Assembly: GCF_031954525.1 (NCBI RefSeq)
Contig: NZ_CP134867.1
Location: 1,736,001 to 1,800,000, forward strand
Source of the DNA: Dyella sp. BiH032
GTDB lineage: Bacteria > Pseudomonadota > Gammaproteobacteria > Xanthomonadales > Rhodanobacteraceae
DNA: 64,000 nt
Reading direction: 5' to 3'
This document shows positions 16,701 to 27,314 of this stretch, one piece after another (the stretch's first letter is position 1; the number at the start of each line of letters is the position of its first letter). The notes below the pieces were generated by a model. The model saw only the letters and a list, made by a program, of their open reading frames with translations. It searched no databases and was not told the DNA's origin. A program made the position numbers and the translations under genes.

Positions 16701-19067
16701 ATGAAGACACTCATGGCACGCCTTCCCCATCGTGCCCTCGCCGTCGCGTTGTCGATGCTCATCGTGACTTCCGCGACAGCCTTGCCGGGCAAGGACAGCA
16801 AGCCGGCGAACGCTGCCGCGGCGGCGGTGGATCTGGCCAACCCGCTGGTGGGAACGGCACCGCTCGACGACCAGACCCTGCTCGGCAACGCGCCGCCACC
16901 TGGCGAACCCACCTACACCGGCATGACCACGCCGGGTGCCAGCCTGCCGCAGAGCGCCACCGAAGCCGCGCCGGTCAACATCAATGCCGACCTGAGCTTC
17001 GCCACCGGCGTGCCCGTGGCCTACGACTACCGGCGTCCTACCATGTTCGGCTTCAGCGGCGGCGGCTCGACCTATGGCGCTCGCGGCGCACCCATCGTCA
17101 TGCCCGTGGTGGGCGACTGGACGGTGCCGCCGGACTACGCGGCGTCGTACTACGACAAGGCCACCGAAAAAGCCTCGCCCGGCTACTACGCCGTGGACCT
17201 GGCCACGTTCCACACGAAAGCCGAGCTGACGGCTACGCAGTGGACCAGCCTGATGCGCTTCACCTTCCCGGCAAGCCACCGGTCGAACGTGGTACTGAAT
17301 CTGCGCCGCGCCGGCGGCGATGTGGAGGTGGTGGACGACCACACGATCCGTGGCGTCGCCACGGCCGGCCGCCGCGACCGGGATGCCGATGGTCCTTTCT
17401 TCATCGCCGAGTTCTCGCGGCCGTTCACCACCTTCGGCACGTTTCGTTCCGAGGTTACCGCCAAGGGCGAGGGCCTGGGCCGCGAAGACGTGAAGGCGGG
17501 CCGCCGGCAGGTCTCCGGCGATTACGCCGGCGCCTACGTCACCTACGACACGAAGGCCGGCGACCAGATAGTGGTGCGGATCGCCCACGGCCACAGCGCC
17601 GCGGAAGCCGAGCAGAGGCTGCGCGCGCAGGACAGCGACACCGACTTCGACCGCGTGCATGCGAAGGCGCGTGCGCGCTGGGCGGAACTCTTCGAGCGCG
17701 TGGAAGTGACCGGCGGCACGCCGAAGCAGCGCATGCTGTTCTATTCGACGTTGTACCACTCCTTCGCCAGCCCGCGCATGATCGCACGCAAGGGCGAGCA
17801 TTACACCGACGCCAACGGGCGCGACCAGGTGGCGGACTACGACCATTACGGACCGGTGCCGTTCTGGGACACGGGCCGCAACCAGATCGCCCTGCTGATG
17901 CTGCTGCAACCGAACGTGGTGCAGGACATCATGCGTTCCGAGCTGGACCGCGCCCGTGAGCGCGGCTACATGAACACCTCGTTCCACGGCGACCATGCCG
18001 TGCTGCTCTATGACGGCGCCTGGCGGCGCGGCATCGATTTCGATTACGCCGCGGCCTACGAGTACCTGCGCAAGAACGCCACCGATCCCAACGGCCCTCG
18101 CGGCGCCCTCGCCGAATACATGAAGCAGGGCTGGATCTCTGACGTTCCCGACGACAACCCCAGCCCGCCGCATGCCGACGGCAAGGCCGGCGTCGCCAAG
18201 ACGCTGGAATACGCCTGGGACGACCATGCACTGGCCGACGTCGCGCGCCGGCTCGGCAAGACGGACGACGCCGACATGTTCACGCGCCGCGCCGCGAACT
18301 ATCGCCACCTCTTCGACCCCTCGGTCGGCTTCTTCCGCGGCAAGACAGACGACGGCAAGTGGATCTCGCCATTCGACCCCGGCGAGCCTTACTACAACTT
18401 CATGATGAAGGAAGCCTCCGGCTGGTCCACGCTATGGCTGGTGCCGCACGACGTGCAGGGCCTGATCGATCTGCTCGGCGGTCGCGACGCCTTTAACGCG
18501 AAGCTCGACGCCTTCTTCTCCACGCCCTATACAGCCAAGGGCATCTGCCGCGACTGCACGGGCCTGATCGGCCAGTACGTGCAAGGCAACCAGCCGGACC
18601 AGCAGGCCGCCTATCTCTACGCATGGAGCGGCCAGCCGTGGAAGACGCAGGCGCTGGTGCGCCGCATCCTCGCCGAGCTGTACGGCAGCGACGCTACGGG
18701 CTACGGCTTCCCCGGCATGGACGACCAGGGCTCCACCGCGTCGTGGTACGTACTCAGCGCGATGGGTTTCTATCCGGTCGATCCATCGACGCCCGATTAC
18801 ATCCTGGGCAGCCCGATCTTCGACCGCGTGCGCTTGCGTCTGGGTAATGGCAAGGTGTTCGAGATCGTTGCGCGCGACAACTCGGCGAAGAACCAGTACA
18901 TCCAGTCCGCCACGCTCAACGGCAAGCCGTGGAACAAACCGTGGTTCAGCCATGCGGACATTGCGCAGGGCGGTACCTTGGAGTTGACGATGGGGCCGGA
19001 GCCGAACAAGGGATGGGGCGCGGATGCGGGCGCGGCGCCGGCTTCGATGTCGGCACTGCGGCGGTGA
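16701..19067 (+). CDS. GH92 exo-alpha-mannosidase, exported
   Basis: 788 aa with a signal peptide (MKTLMARLPHRALAVALSM...TALPG), preceded by GAAGGA at good spacing; the frame open from 16620 crosses the terminator hairpin and is rejected. Family marks: 'VDLANPLVGTAPLDD' and 'PTYTGMTTPGASLP' near the N-terminus, 'WDTGRNQIALLMLLQP', 'FHGDHAVLLYDGAWRRG' and the C-terminal block 'YGFPGMDDQGSTASWYVLS' with 'AMGFYPVDPSTPDYILGSP'. GH92 enzymes are Ca2+-dependent inverting alpha-mannosidases acting on N-glycans or yeast mannan. The signature differs slightly from the common form (GMDDQGSTASWY in place of GNDDxGQMSAWY), which may mark a distinct subfamily. It forms a small utilisation locus with the TonB receptor. 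Confidence 0.92.
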   Translation: MKTLMARLPHRALAVALSMLIVTSATALPGKDSKPANAAAAAVDLANPLVGTAPLDDQTLLGNAPPPGEPTYTGMTTPGASLPQSATEAAPVNINADLSFATGVPVAYDYRRPTMFGFSGGGSTYGARGAPIVMPVVGDWTVPPDYAASYYDKATEKASPGYYAVDLATFHTKAELTATQWTSLMRFTFPASHRSNVVLNLRRAGGDVEVVDDHTIRGVATAGRRDRDADGPFFIAEFSRPFTTFGTFRSEVTAKGEGLGREDVKAGRRQVSGDYAGAYVTYDTKAGDQIVVRIAHGHSAAEAEQRLRAQDSDTDFDRVHAKARARWAELFERVEVTGGTPKQRMLFYSTLYHSFASPRMIARKGEHYTDANGRDQVADYDHYGPVPFWDTGRNQIALLMLLQPNVVQDIMRSELDRARERGYMNTSFHGDHAVLLYDGAWRRGIDFDYAAAYEYLRKNATDPNGPRGALAEYMKQGWISDVPDDNPSPPHADGKAGVAKTLEYAWDDHALADVARRLGKTDDADMFTRRAANYRHLFDPSVGFFRGKTDDGKWISPFDPGEPYYNFMMKEASGWSTLWLVPHDVQGLIDLLGGRDAFNAKLDAFFSTPYTAKGICRDCTGLIGQYVQGNQPDQQAAYLYAWSGQPWKTQALVRRILAELYGSDATGYGFPGMDDQGSTASWYVLSAMGFYPVDPSTPDYILGSPIFDRVRLRLGNGKVFEIVARDNSAKNQYIQSATLNGKPWNKPWFSHADIAQGGTLELTMGPEPNKGWGADAGAAPASMSALRR

Positions 19068-19220
19068 TGCTGGGGCGTGTGCGGGTGCCGTTTTGGGCAG
19101 CGTGCGCGGTGTTTTCGGATGGTTGGTTTGGGGCTGGTCGTTGGTCCTGCGTACGTTGATGCTTCGGGTGCTGGTTCGCGTTGCGGAGTGGGTTTTGCTC
19201 TCCTGCGGGAGAGCGATTGC

Positions 19221-19312
19221 GTAGGTTGGGGTGAGCTTGCGAACCCCAACGTCGGGCGCTGACGATCGCATCGCCTCTACTTACTCGTCATTCCGGCGCA
19301 GGCCGGAATCCA
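19221..19312. repeat. Two short REP-like palindromes
   Basis: 19221-19250 is GTAGGTTGGGGTGAGC...GAACCCCAAC, the same unit found twice in inverted orientation at 53121-53222. 19290-19309 is ATTCCGGC / GGCCGGAAT, a short palindrome of a type widespread in proteobacterial intergenic DNA; a related GCGCCGGAATGA occurs near 61770. Confidence 0.6.
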
Positions 19313-19331
19313 TTGGCGTCAGCGCTCGGTT

Positions 19332-19744
19332 GTCGCCTTATCGCAAGCCTTGCCTCGCCCCTCGCGGGGCGAGGGTTTCGCTCTCCTGCCGGAGAGCGAG
19401 TTACTTCTTCTTGCTTGCCCATCCCCTCAAGGGGGACCACGAGAAGAAGTAACCAAGAAGAAGGGCCCCCTGCGCGGCGCCCTCCGCAGCCTACGCTGCT
19501 GCGGGTGCGTTGAGGGCTGGCCGGGCTTTTCGACAGGGCATCCATGCCCTGATCGAAAAGGCGGGGGCGTCCTGCCCCCGCCCGCCTGCGGCGGCCTGAT
19601 CGTCCAGCCCTCACCGCCGCGAAGGGAACCCGGGAGATCAAGAGCGTGACGGAGCATCGCTTCGCTCGCTCTTGTTTGGTTTTCGCCTCGGTCCATCACT
19701 TCTCCTTCTCCCCGCCGGGGAGAAGGCGGGATGAGGGGCGGGGG
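19332..19744 (+). repeat. Dispersed ~410-bp intergenic repeat, copy A
   Basis: One of three copies (B at 58196, C inverted at 61866), aligned by eye with high identity over nearly the full length. Its modules in order: a hairpin GCCTCGCCC...GGGCGAGG; CTCTCCTGCCGGAGAG; GTTACTTCTTCTT...AAGAAGTAAC; GCGGCGCCCTCCGCAGC; CTTTTCGACAGGGCAT / ATGCCCTGATCGAAAAG; GCGGGGGC / GCCCCCGC; and a final CTTCTCC...GGAGAAG hairpin. Copy A carries a small insertion relative to B (CCCCTCAAGGGG near 19424). Frames across it (such as 'MDALSKSPASPQRTRS') recur in all copies but follow the repeat, not a gene. Function unknown. Confidence 0.85.
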
Positions 19745-19782
19745 CTCGCGAAAACGCAGCTAGCGCGAGCTCTTCAAATGCA

Positions 19783-22700
19783 TCACGTAGATCGACGCAG
19801 CTGGTGCCTCGCCATCAACAAGAAGGCTGCGGGAATCACCAGCATCGACAGCAAGGGTGCGGTGAGCATGCCGCCCACCATCGGGGCGGCGATGCGCTGC
19901 ATCACTTCCGAGCCGGCGCCATGGCCCAGCAGGATCGGCAGCAAGCCGGCGAGGATGACCGCGACCGTCATCGCTTTCGGCCGTACGCGCTGCACGGCAC
20001 CCTCGCGGATGGCGTCATGGAGCGCCGCTACATCCATGGCGCCTTCCATGCGCCGCCGGTCCCAGGCGTGGCGCAGATAGAGCAGCATCACTACCCCGAA
20101 CTCCGCTGCGACGCCGCCCAGCGCGATGAAACCGATCACCGTGGCGACCGATACCGCGTGTCCCATCGCCAGGATCAGCCACAGGCCGCCCACCAGGGCG
20201 AGCGGGACGCTCAGCATGATCAGCGCCGCTTCGTCGGCGCGGCGGAACACGGCGTAGATCAGCCCGAAGATGATCGCCAGCGCGGCCGGCACGACATACG
20301 CCAGCCGGTCCATCGCCCGCGCCAGGTATTCGAACTGGCCCGACCATGCCAGGGTGACGCCGGGTGGCAATGGCACCTCGCGCGCCACGGCCGCCTGCAG
20401 GCCGCGCACCACCGCGCCGAGGTCACGCCCCGCGGTATCGACGTAGACATAGGTGGCCAGCTGGCCGTCCTCGCTCTTGAGCATCGGCGGCCCCTCGCTC
20501 ACTGCGACCTCGGCGATCTGGCCGAGCGTGAGTTGCGCCCCGCCGGGCGCCACGATCGGCAAGGCAACCAGCGCGGCGACCGAGTCGCGCATTTCGCGCG
20601 GATAGCGCACGACAATCGGATAGCGCTCGCGGCCTTCCACCGACTGCCCGATCGCATCGCCACCCACGGCGGCCGCGATCAGCGACTGCACGGCCTCCTG
20701 CGTCAGGCCATAACGCGCGGCCGCGTCGCGCCGTATGCGCACGTCCACGTAACGCCCGCCGGCACTGCGCTCGGCGATGGCCGAACCGACGCCGGGTACA
20801 CGGCGCGCCACCGCTTCGATCTGGCTGGCCACGCGCTGCAAGGTCGCCACATCCGGCCCGAGCACCTTGATGCCGACCGGACTCTTGATACCGGTGGCGA
20901 GCATGTCGATGCGATTGCGGATCGGCGGCACGAACAGATTGGTCAGACCCGGCACCCTCACCGCGCGGTCGAGCTCGGCCTTGAGCTTGTCCATCGTCAT
21001 GCCGGGACGCCACTGCGCCTTCGGCTTGAAGGTGATGGTGGTTTCGAACATCTCCAGCGGCGCCGGATCGGTAGCGGTCTCCGCGCGCCCGGCCTTGCCG
21101 AAGACGTGATCGACCTCCGGCACGGTCTTGATCATGCGATCGGTGAGCTGCAGCAGTTGCGCCGCCTTGCCTGTGGAGAGGCCCGGCAAGGCGGTGGGCA
21201 TGTACAGCAGCGTGCCTTCGTCCATCGCCGGCATGAACTCGCTGCCCAGGCGGGCGAGCGGCCATAGCGCGCTCAGGAGCAGCACGCCTGCCAACACCAG
21301 CGTGCTTTTCGGATAGCGCAGCACGCGGTCCAGCACGGGCCGATACAGCGCGATCAGGCCGCGGTTGAGCGGATTGTCGCGTTCGGCACGAATGCGGCCG
21401 CGCACCAGATAACCCATCAGCACCGGCACCAGGGTCACGGCCAGCCCGGCGGCGGCCGCCATGGCATAGGTCTTGGTGAAGGCGAGCGGCTTGAACAGCC
21501 GTCCTTCCTGCGCTTCCAGCGCGAACACCGGCACGAAGGACAGCGCGATGATCAGCAGGCTGACGAACAGGGCCGGGCCCACCTCGGCGGCGGCTTCTGC
21601 CATCAGCGCCCAGCGTTCCGCGCCATGCGGGTCCGCGCCCGCATGCGCGTCGCGCCAGTGCTCCAGATGCTTGTGCGCGTTCTCGATCATCACCACCGTC
21701 GCATCGACCATCGCGCCAATGGCGATCGCGATGCCGCCCAGCGACATCAGGTTCGCCGACACGCCCTGCAGATGCATCACGCCGAACGCCGCGAGCACAC
21801 CGAGCGGCAGGCTGATCACCGCGACCAGCGCCGAACGCAGGTGACCGAGGAACAAGGCGCACACCAGGGCGACGACGAGGAACTCCTCCGCCAGCTTGCC
21901 CCACAGGTTGTCGACCGCCGCGTCGATCAGCTGGGCGCGATCGTAGGTGGGCACGATCGTCACGCCGGCCGGAAGACTGCGTTGCAGTTCGGCGAGCCGG
22001 CTTTTCACCGCGGCGATCGCGGCCTTGGCGTTCTTGCCGGAGCGCAGCACGATCACGCCGCCGGCGACTTCGCCCTGGCCGTCCAGCTCCGCGACGCCGC
22101 GGCGGAAGGCTGGGCCGCGGCGCACGCTCGCGACATCGCGCAGCAGGATGGGCACGCCGTCCTTGCCGGTGCCCAGTGGTACCTGTTCGAAGTCCTGCTG
22201 GCGGCGCAGGTAACCCTCGCTGCGCACCATCAGCTCGGCTTCGCCCTGTTCGATCACCGAGCCGCCGCTGGCGCCGTTGGCTGCGCGCACGGCGTCCACC
22301 AGTTGCGCGACGGTGAGTTGCCGCGCGGCAAGCGCCTGCGGGTCGGGCACGATCTGCCAGGCGCGCTCCATGCCGCCCAGGCTGGCGACTTCCGCCACGT
22401 CCTGCACGGTCTTCAGCTGATAGCGCAGGAACCAGTCCTGCAACGCGCGCAACTGACCGAGGTCGTGCCGTCCGGTGCGATCCACCAGCGCGTACTCGTA
22501 GATCCAGCCCAGGCCGGTGGCGTCGGGTCCCAGCGACGGGCTGACGCCGGCAGGCAGCCGGTCGCGCACCTGGCTCAGGTATTCCAGGACGCGCGAGCGC
22601 GCCCAGTACAGGTCGGTGTGTTCGTCGAACAGCACGTAGATGTAGGAGTCGCCGAAGAACGAGTATCCGCGCACCGCCGTCGCGCCCGGCACCGACAGCA

Positions 22701-22917
22701 TGGTGGTGGCGAGCGGATAGGTGACCTGATCCTCCACCACCTGCGGCGATTGTCCGGGCCAGTTGGTGCGCAGGATCACCTGCGTGTCGGAGAGATCGGG
22801 CAGGGCGTCGATCGGCGTGCGCCACGCGGCGTACGCGCCGGCCAGGGCCAGCACCAGCGCGGCGAGCAGCACCAGGCCGCGATGGGCGATCGCCAGACGG
22901 ATCAGGCGGGCGATCAT
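19783..22917 (-). CDS. cusA: Cu(I)/Ag(I) efflux RND pump CusA
   Basis: 1044 aa, the normal length for heavy-metal RND pumps. The start is the ATG that overlaps the cusB stop as ATGA; the frame stays open to 24606, but that extension is the shadow of cusB. Matches to E. coli CusA run end to end: '[12 protein letters not shown]', '[18 protein letters not shown]', '[15 protein letters not shown]', '[24 protein letters not shown]', '[17 protein letters not shown]' and '[19 protein letters not shown]'. The three Met positions that define the Cu/Ag site are kept in context ('[10 protein letters not shown]', '[10 protein letters not shown]', '[13 protein letters not shown]'). It forms the inner-membrane, proton-driven part of the tripartite CusCBA complex with the two genes upstream. 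Confidence 0.95.
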   Translation of the reverse strand: MIARLIRLAIAHRGLVLLAALVLALAGAYAAWRTPIDALPDLSDTQVILRTNWPGQSPQVVEDQVTYPLATTMLSVPGATAVRGYSFFGDSYIYVLFDEHTDLYWARSRVLEYLSQVRDRLPAGVSPSLGPDATGLGWIYEYALVDRTGRHDLGQLRALQDWFLRYQLKTVQDVAEVASLGGMERAWQIVPDPQALAARQLTVAQLVDAVRAANGASGGSVIEQGEAELMVRSEGYLRRQQDFEQVPLGTGKDGVPILLRDVASVRRGPAFRRGVAELDGQGEVAGGVIVLRSGKNAKAAIAAVKSRLAELQRSLPAGVTIVPTYDRAQLIDAAVDNLWGKLAEEFLVVALVCALFLGHLRSALVAVISLPLGVLAAFGVMHLQGVSANLMSLGGIAIAIGAMVDATVVMIENAHKHLEHWRDAHAGADPHGAERWALMAEAAAEVGPALFVSLLIIALSFVPVFALEAQEGRLFKPLAFTKTYAMAAAAGLAVTLVPVLMGYLVRGRIRAERDNPLNRGLIALYRPVLDRVLRYPKSTLVLAGVLLLSALWPLARLGSEFMPAMDEGTLLYMPTALPGLSTGKAAQLLQLTDRMIKTVPEVDHVFGKAGRAETATDPAPLEMFETTITFKPKAQWRPGMTMDKLKAELDRAVRVPGLTNLFVPPIRNRIDMLATGIKSPVGIKVLGPDVATLQRVASQIEAVARRVPGVGSAIAERSAGGRYVDVRIRRDAAARYGLTQEAVQSLIAAAVGGDAIGQSVEGRERYPIVVRYPREMRDSVAALVALPIVAPGGAQLTLGQIAEVAVSEGPPMLKSEDGQLATYVYVDTAGRDLGAVVRGLQAAVAREVPLPPGVTLAWSGQFEYLARAMDRLAYVVPAALAIIFGLIYAVFRRADEAALIMLSVPLALVGGLWLILAMGHAVSVATVIGFIALGGVAAEFGVVMLLYLRHAWDRRRMEGAMDVAALHDAIREGAVQRVRPKAMTVAVILAGLLPILLGHGAGSEVMQRIAAPMVGGMLTAPLLSMLVIPAAFLLMARHQLRRST

Positions 22918-24188
22918 CGGGCGTTCTCCATCGGCGCCATCGCCGGCACGCTGGCCGCGGCGGCGGGTGCGGATTCCAGGCGCTGCAGCGCGCCGGAAAG
23001 ACTGGCTTCCGAATCGAGCAGGAACTGGCCGGAGACCACGATCTGTTCGTCGCCGCGCAGACCGGCGACGACTTCGGTGTAGCCATCGGCGGCACGCCCT
23101 GTGCGCACTCCCACCGGCCGGAAGCGGCCTTCTCCGGTGGCGACGATCACGCGTGGGCGATCGCCACCGACGATCAGCGCTTCGGTGGGAATGGCCAGCA
23201 CGGGCGCTTCCGCACCGGGTGAGAAAGCCACGCGCACGAACTGGCCGGGGCTGAGCCTTCCCCCGGCATTGGCCAGCACGATGCGCGCGCGCTGCGTGCG
23301 CGTGGCCGGATCGATGTCCGGCAGCAGGCTTTCGACCGTGCCTGCGATCGCTTCGCCGGCGAGCGCGTCGCCGCGCACGGTCACCGGCGTGCCGGCCCGG
23401 ATGCGGCCGGCGAGCGCCTGCGGCACCGCCGCCTCGACCCAGATGCTGCCCAGGCCGTTCAATGTCATCAGTGTCTGGCCCGCGGTCACGCGCTGGCCTT
23501 CGCGGACGTCCAGCGTGATCACCATGCCCGCCTGCGGCGCATGCAAGGTCACGCCGCCATCGGCGGCGCGCGACGCCTTGAGGTCCATCGCCGTCAGACC
23601 CAGCACGCGCAAGCGCTGTTGCGCCGCCGCGCGCAATGCCTTCGCTTCGGGCGACTGCACCTGGCGCAAGGCGTCGGCTTCGGCAAGGGCGCTGCTCCAG
23701 GCCGGCGCCAACAGGTCCGCCAGGGGCGCGCCGGCGGCAACGGCGGTGTAGGGCGCCCGTACGCGCAGATGCGTTACCACGCCATCCACCTGCGCACTGA
23801 CGACGGTGGCCTGGCGCGGGTCCCAGGTGACCGTGGCCGGCGCATCCAGCTCGCCGGTGAGGACGCGCCGCTGCACGGGCGCAAGGCGCACGCCGAGGTT
23901 CTGCGTGGTGGCGGCGTCGATGCGCATGCTGCCCGCGTCGTCCTCCTGCTGCGCGTACTTGGGCACCATCTCCATGCCCATCGGCGACAGGCCGGGTTTG
24001 TCGAAATGCTGCGCGGGCACCATCGGGTCGTACCAATACAGCACGCGCTGCGAAGCCGCGGCGGCAGGCGCGGTGCTGCTTGCCGCAGAGTTCGGCGAGG
24101 CGGCGGGGCGCCGGCCCAGCCCATAGCCGGCCAGGCCGGCGAGGCTCAGTGCAGCTGCGATGGAGAGCACGATCGTCAAACGCTTCAT
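22914..24188 (-). CDS. cusB: CusB-type periplasmic adaptor with heavy-metal-binding domain
   Basis: 424 aa, starting [21 protein letters not shown] (signal/anchor). Residues 49-76 form the Met-rich heavy-metal-binding motif ('[18 protein letters not shown]' then 'PMGMEMVP'), which hands Cu(I)/Ag(I) to the pump. Then come the lipoyl/hairpin and beta-barrel parts of membrane-fusion proteins ('[17 protein letters not shown]', '[19 protein letters not shown]', '[10 protein letters not shown]', '[15 protein letters not shown]'). The start overlaps the cusC stop and the end overlaps the cusA start, both as ATGA, so the three are translationally coupled. No separate cusF chaperone gene is present. 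Confidence 0.93.
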   Translation of the reverse strand: MKRLTIVLSIAAALSLAGLAGYGLGRRPAASPNSAASSTAPAAAASQRVLYWYDPMVPAQHFDKPGLSPMGMEMVPKYAQQEDDAGSMRIDAATTQNLGVRLAPVQRRVLTGELDAPATVTWDPRQATVVSAQVDGVVTHLRVRAPYTAVAAGAPLADLLAPAWSSALAEADALRQVQSPEAKALRAAAQQRLRVLGLTAMDLKASRAADGGVTLHAPQAGMVITLDVREGQRVTAGQTLMTLNGLGSIWVEAAVPQALAGRIRAGTPVTVRGDALAGEAIAGTVESLLPDIDPATRTQRARIVLANAGGRLSPGQFVRVAFSPGAEAPVLAIPTEALIVGGDRPRVIVATGEGRFRPVGVRTGRAADGYTEVVAGLRGDEQIVVSGQFLLDSEASLSGALQRLESAPAAAASVPAMAPMENAR

Positions 24189-25471
24189 GGGGTGTCTCCT
24201 TCGGGCAGCAGATAGGCGAGCGCGGCCCAGGCGCGACCGTAGTCGGCCTGCATGCGTGCGTAGTCGGCGTGGTGGGACAGCTCGTCGCGCCGCGCCTGCA
24301 GCAGCGGCTGGATGTCGCCGCCGCCGCGATAGGCGGCAAGCGCGAGCGCGGAACGATCGCTCGCCAAGGGCAGCAGCACGTCGCGATGCCGTCGTACCTT
24401 CCGCCCCAGTGCCTGCCATTGCGCCCAGGCCGCTTGCACCGCTTCGGCCTGCTGCCGCCGCGCGTCCTCGTGCTCGGCCTGCACCGCGTCCAGTTCGGCG
24501 GCGCGCGCGGAGATGCCGCGGTCCTGCCGGTTGCGCGTAAACAGCGGGAGACTGACTCCGACCTGCAGCGACACCATGTCCGACAGGCCACGCACGCGCG
24601 AGCCATAGCTGGCGCCTAGCGACCATTGCGGATGCTTGTCGGCACGCGCTTCGGCCAACGCCGCTTCAGCAGCGCGTTCGCGCGCCGCCCAGCCGAGCAG
24701 CGGTGCCTGCTGATCGAGCCGCGCCAGCAGCGCGGTTTCGTCGCTGGGCATGGCCGCGAAGTCCGGGGCGTCGCTCAGCGGCTGGTCGGCGGCATCGCCC
24801 AGCCAGCGCCGCAGTTGCGCGCGTGCCTGCGCTTCCTGTGCCGTCACCGTGTCGATCCGGTTGGCGAGATCCAAGGCTTCCATGCGCGCGGCCAGCACAT
24901 CGGCTGCGCTGCCGCTACCGCCGCGCAGCCGTGCGTTCGCGGCGGCTTCGTCCTGTGCCCACACCGATTGCAGCGCCACCAGCATGGCTCGCTCATGCTC
25001 GGCGCCCCAGGCGCCGATCCAGGCCCCGGCCACCTGCTGGCGGATACCCAGGGCAGTACCGGTTTCCTGCGCGGCGGCCAGTTCGACGTTCGCCGCGCCC
25101 ATGGCGCGTTCCGCCTGGCGTTTGCTCGCCGAGGGCAGCGCCTGGGTCAAACCCACGGTGCGCATGGTCATGCTGTCGCCGCCGGCGGTGAACGCGCCGG
25201 GGCCCTGAATGGCCAGGTTGTCGATGCCCACCGTGAGTTGCGGATCCGGCAAGGCGCCCGCGCGCGCGGATTCCTGCTGGGCCGCGCTGGTCTGCGCGCG
25301 CCGTGCCGCGAGCATCGGCGCGTGCGCCACGGCTTGCCGCAACGCCTCGTCGAGGGTCAATACCGGGGAGGCCGCCCACGCGGGCGACACGATGAAGATG
25401 ACGGCCACCCACGGCAGCCGACGCAGGCGTCGCGCGCGTGCCGCGCCGACGCCGAACCAGGAAGACAACAT
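24185..25471 (-). CDS. cusC: TolC-family outer-membrane channel (CusC-like)
   Basis: 428 aa with a signal peptide ending 'SPAWA-AS' and GGGAG six bases before ATG. It starts with the typical '[23 protein letters not shown]' and continues with long coiled-coil helices ('[20 protein letters not shown]', '[15 protein letters not shown]', '[22 protein letters not shown]'). There is no lipobox Cys, unlike E. coli CusC, so it resembles CzcC/CusC-like channels of metal pumps. It provides the outer-membrane exit of the efflux complex. Confidence 0.88.
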   Translation of the reverse strand: MLSSWFGVGAARARRLRRLPWVAVIFIVSPAWAASPVLTLDEALRQAVAHAPMLAARRAQTSAAQQESARAGALPDPQLTVGIDNLAIQGPGAFTAGGDSMTMRTVGLTQALPSASKRQAERAMGAANVELAAAQETGTALGIRQQVAGAWIGAWGAEHERAMLVALQSVWAQDEAAANARLRGGSGSAADVLAARMEALDLANRIDTVTAQEAQARAQLRRWLGDAADQPLSDAPDFAAMPSDETALLARLDQQAPLLGWAARERAAEAALAEARADKHPQWSLGASYGSRVRGLSDMVSLQVGVSLPLFTRNRQDRGISARAAELDAVQAEHEDARRQQAEAVQAAWAQWQALGRKVRRHRDVLLPLASDRSALALAAYRGGGDIQPLLQARRDELSHHADYARMQADYGRAWAALAYLLPEGDTP

Positions 25472-25541
25472 GATGAACTCCCATCACACAGGCACACGGC
25501 CGCGCAGGCGCGCGGCCACCGTCAGCGAGTGCGAGGGAGGG

Positions 25542-25955
25542 CTAGATCAGGAGGGAGCAGAACCGCAGCGAAGGCGGGGGATCCGGTGGGTACAGCTCCG
25601 GATTGGGCAGCGGCGCGCGCGGGGATGCATGCGAGACCGCCTTGGCGACATCCGCGAAGTCCGCCGGCAGCAGCAGCGGCGGAACCACGGGTGTCTTTGC
25701 GTCCGGTGTGGCGGGCACGTGGCTCGCGCAGTGTTCGGTGCAGCGCGGATCCACTGGATGGCCATCCGAGGGGCCGGGCGATCCCATGCCCATGGCCGCG
25801 CAGTCGTCCATCATGGCAACGGTCGGTGCCGGCGCGGCCGGCAGCGTGCAGACGTACGCGGCCATCGCCAGCTGCTGAAACAGCAGGCAGAACAGCACGA
25901 CGCCAGCCCAAAGGAGGCGACGGCGGCGGCTGAGGCGTGGAAGGCGCGGGCGCAT
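25542..25955 (-). CDS. Small Met/Cys/His-rich membrane-anchored protein of the cus operon
   Basis: About 137 aa from MRPRLPRL; earlier Met codons at 25968-25970 overlap a promoter-like element. An Arg-rich N-terminus precedes one hydrophobic segment ('LLWAGVVLFCLLFQQLAMAAYVC', read in two parts), then potential copper ligands: 'MMDDCAAMGMG' and 'CTEHCASHVP'. The C-terminal third is Pro-rich and ends 'SLRFCSLLI'. It heads the copper-efflux operon, 70 bp before cusC. Small proteins of this kind (DUF2946- or CopL-like) are common at the head of copper operons; I cannot assign the family firmly. Likely role: periplasmic copper binding or regulation. Confidence 0.6.
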   Translation of the reverse strand: MRPRLPRLSRRRRLLWAGVVLFCLLFQQLAMAAYVCTLPAAPAPTVAMMDDCAAMGMGSPGPSDGHPVDPRCTEHCASHVPATPDAKTPVVPPLLLPADFADVAKAVSHASPRAPLPNPELYPPDPPPSLRFCSLLI

Positions 25956-25965
25956 GGCGACTCGC

Positions 25966-25997
25966 ATCATACCCGGGCTGGACCCGGGTCCGGTCAA
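25966..25997 (-). promoter_or_regulatory. Candidate long-spacer (MerR/CueR-type) promoter of the copper operon
   Basis: On the minus strand TTGACC, 20 nt, TATGAT. The spacer holds a perfect palindrome GGACCCGGGTCC. An over-long spacer with dyad symmetry is the hallmark of MerR-family (CueR) promoters. However, the -10 overlaps the most upstream possible start codons of the first gene, so its mRNA would be nearly leaderless; no merR-type gene is in view. Confidence 0.35.
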
Positions 25998-26055
25998 GTG
26001 CCGCGCGCGCGGACGCCCGAGGCCTGGCGCCGCTGGTTGCGATCCGGCAGGAAGC

Positions 26056-27072
26056 TCATTCGACCGGCGCGGGAGCGCAGCCCTTCACGCAACGGAAATA
26101 AGCCATCTCCCTGGGGTAATCGATCGTCACCGCGAAATGCTGGAAGACGTTGCCGCCCACGGCGCCTTCGGTGGGCTTGTCCATCATCTGCGCCATGTAC
26201 TCGTGGAACGCCTTGTCCGGCCGCTCGGTGAACCAGACCGGTCCGATCGACCAGCCCGCGATCTGTACCTTGGGCACCTCGATGATGCGCTGGACCGACG
26301 GATGGGGGACCAGCGTGTCGGCCTGCTCCAGCACTCGCCAGTCGGGGTGTTTCTTGTGCCACTGGTCCAGCTTTCCGGTCGTGATGTAGCTGGTCACGCC
26401 TTGTCCCTGCACCGTCGGCGTGCCGCTGATCTTGGCCGCCGATGGCGTCGGTGCAGCGGTGGCGCCGGTATCCAGCAGCATGTCCAGCGTTTCGCCGTCG
26501 ACGACGATGGGAAGGCGCGCGAAGCCCGTCGTCTGTTTGCCTGCGTCGTTGTATTGGAAGCCCAGCTTGGTCCCGTGCGCGGCGGAGGCAGGGCGCCACG
26601 ACGGACTCTCCAGCGTCATGCGCCGCGCCGGATAGTCGAAGGTCCAGATGCGGCCCGACAGGTAGGCACCGCCGAGTTGGCCTTCCAGGTGCTGGTTGGC
26701 GGGCAGGGAGACGACGAGCAGCGCCGCACCGCACGGGCCATCGATCGGCGGCGGAAGCGCGCGCCGCGGCTGGTAGTCGGGCAGGCGCGCGACCTGCACG
26801 TGGGTATCGCCCAGCGCGCAGTCGTTCGTCGGCAAGTGCAATCGCTCCGCGGTCGCCTTGGCAAACCAGTACATGCCCGAACTACCGCCGCCGCCGGTGT
26901 CGACCAGCAGTTTCAATCGTTGCCCGTCGCGGGTCTCCGGTACGGCGAAGAAATGGCCCGCCTCGTACACGGTGGGTATGACCTGCGCCGTATCGGCCGG
27001 TGCTTCGCCGGCGTGTACCTGCAGCGCGCCAAGCGCCGCGAAGGAGAAAGCGACCACGGCCGAACGCCTCAT
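26056..27072 (-). CDS. Secreted retropepsin-like aspartic protease
   Basis: 338 aa with a signal peptide (MRRSAVVAFSFAALGALQVHA). Two retropepsin-type motifs are visible: 'LKLLVDTGGGGSSG' (Asp58) and 'LDMLLDTGATAAPT' (Asp201), each followed by hydrophobic strands. Two DTG motifs in one chain fit a pepsin-like two-lobed enzyme built from a duplicated retropepsin domain, whereas most bacterial members have one motif per chain and dimerise. It is monocistronic and divergent from the KaiC-type gene. Substrate unknown. Confidence 0.75.
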   Translation of the reverse strand: MRRSAVVAFSFAALGALQVHAGEAPADTAQVIPTVYEAGHFFAVPETRDGQRLKLLVDTGGGGSSGMYWFAKATAERLHLPTNDCALGDTHVQVARLPDYQPRRALPPPIDGPCGAALLVVSLPANQHLEGQLGGAYLSGRIWTFDYPARRMTLESPSWRPASAAHGTKLGFQYNDAGKQTTGFARLPIVVDGETLDMLLDTGATAAPTPSAAKISGTPTVQGQGVTSYITTGKLDQWHKKHPDWRVLEQADTLVPHPSVQRIIEVPKVQIAGWSIGPVWFTERPDKAFHEYMAQMMDKPTEGAVGGNVFQHFAVTIDYPREMAYFRCVKGCAPAPVE

Positions 27073-27314
27073 ATCCCTGTCCCTGCGTTGAAGTGACTGC
27101 AGAGATTCGGGCCGGCTCGAGGGCGGTGCCAGTATCGAAGGTCACATGGCGGAAGGACATGCGAAAGCATCGCAGACATTCGCCGCCGCGCCCGGCTCAA
27201 GCCGCGCCGCCAGGCCGCCAGCGCCATATGTGCAGAGCAGGTTCACGCCATATCGACGCAGTGCTTAGCCCGTTTCCCAAAAATACAAAGCTTTCCTGCC
27301 GAACAGGCCTTCCT

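Noticed and set aside
19783..24606. A 1607-codon minus-strand reading frame covering cusA and most of cusB
   Set aside because: Homology to CusA begins at 22917, where ATG overlaps the cusB stop. The upstream part is the wrong-frame shadow of cusB, which has full adaptor-protein motifs.
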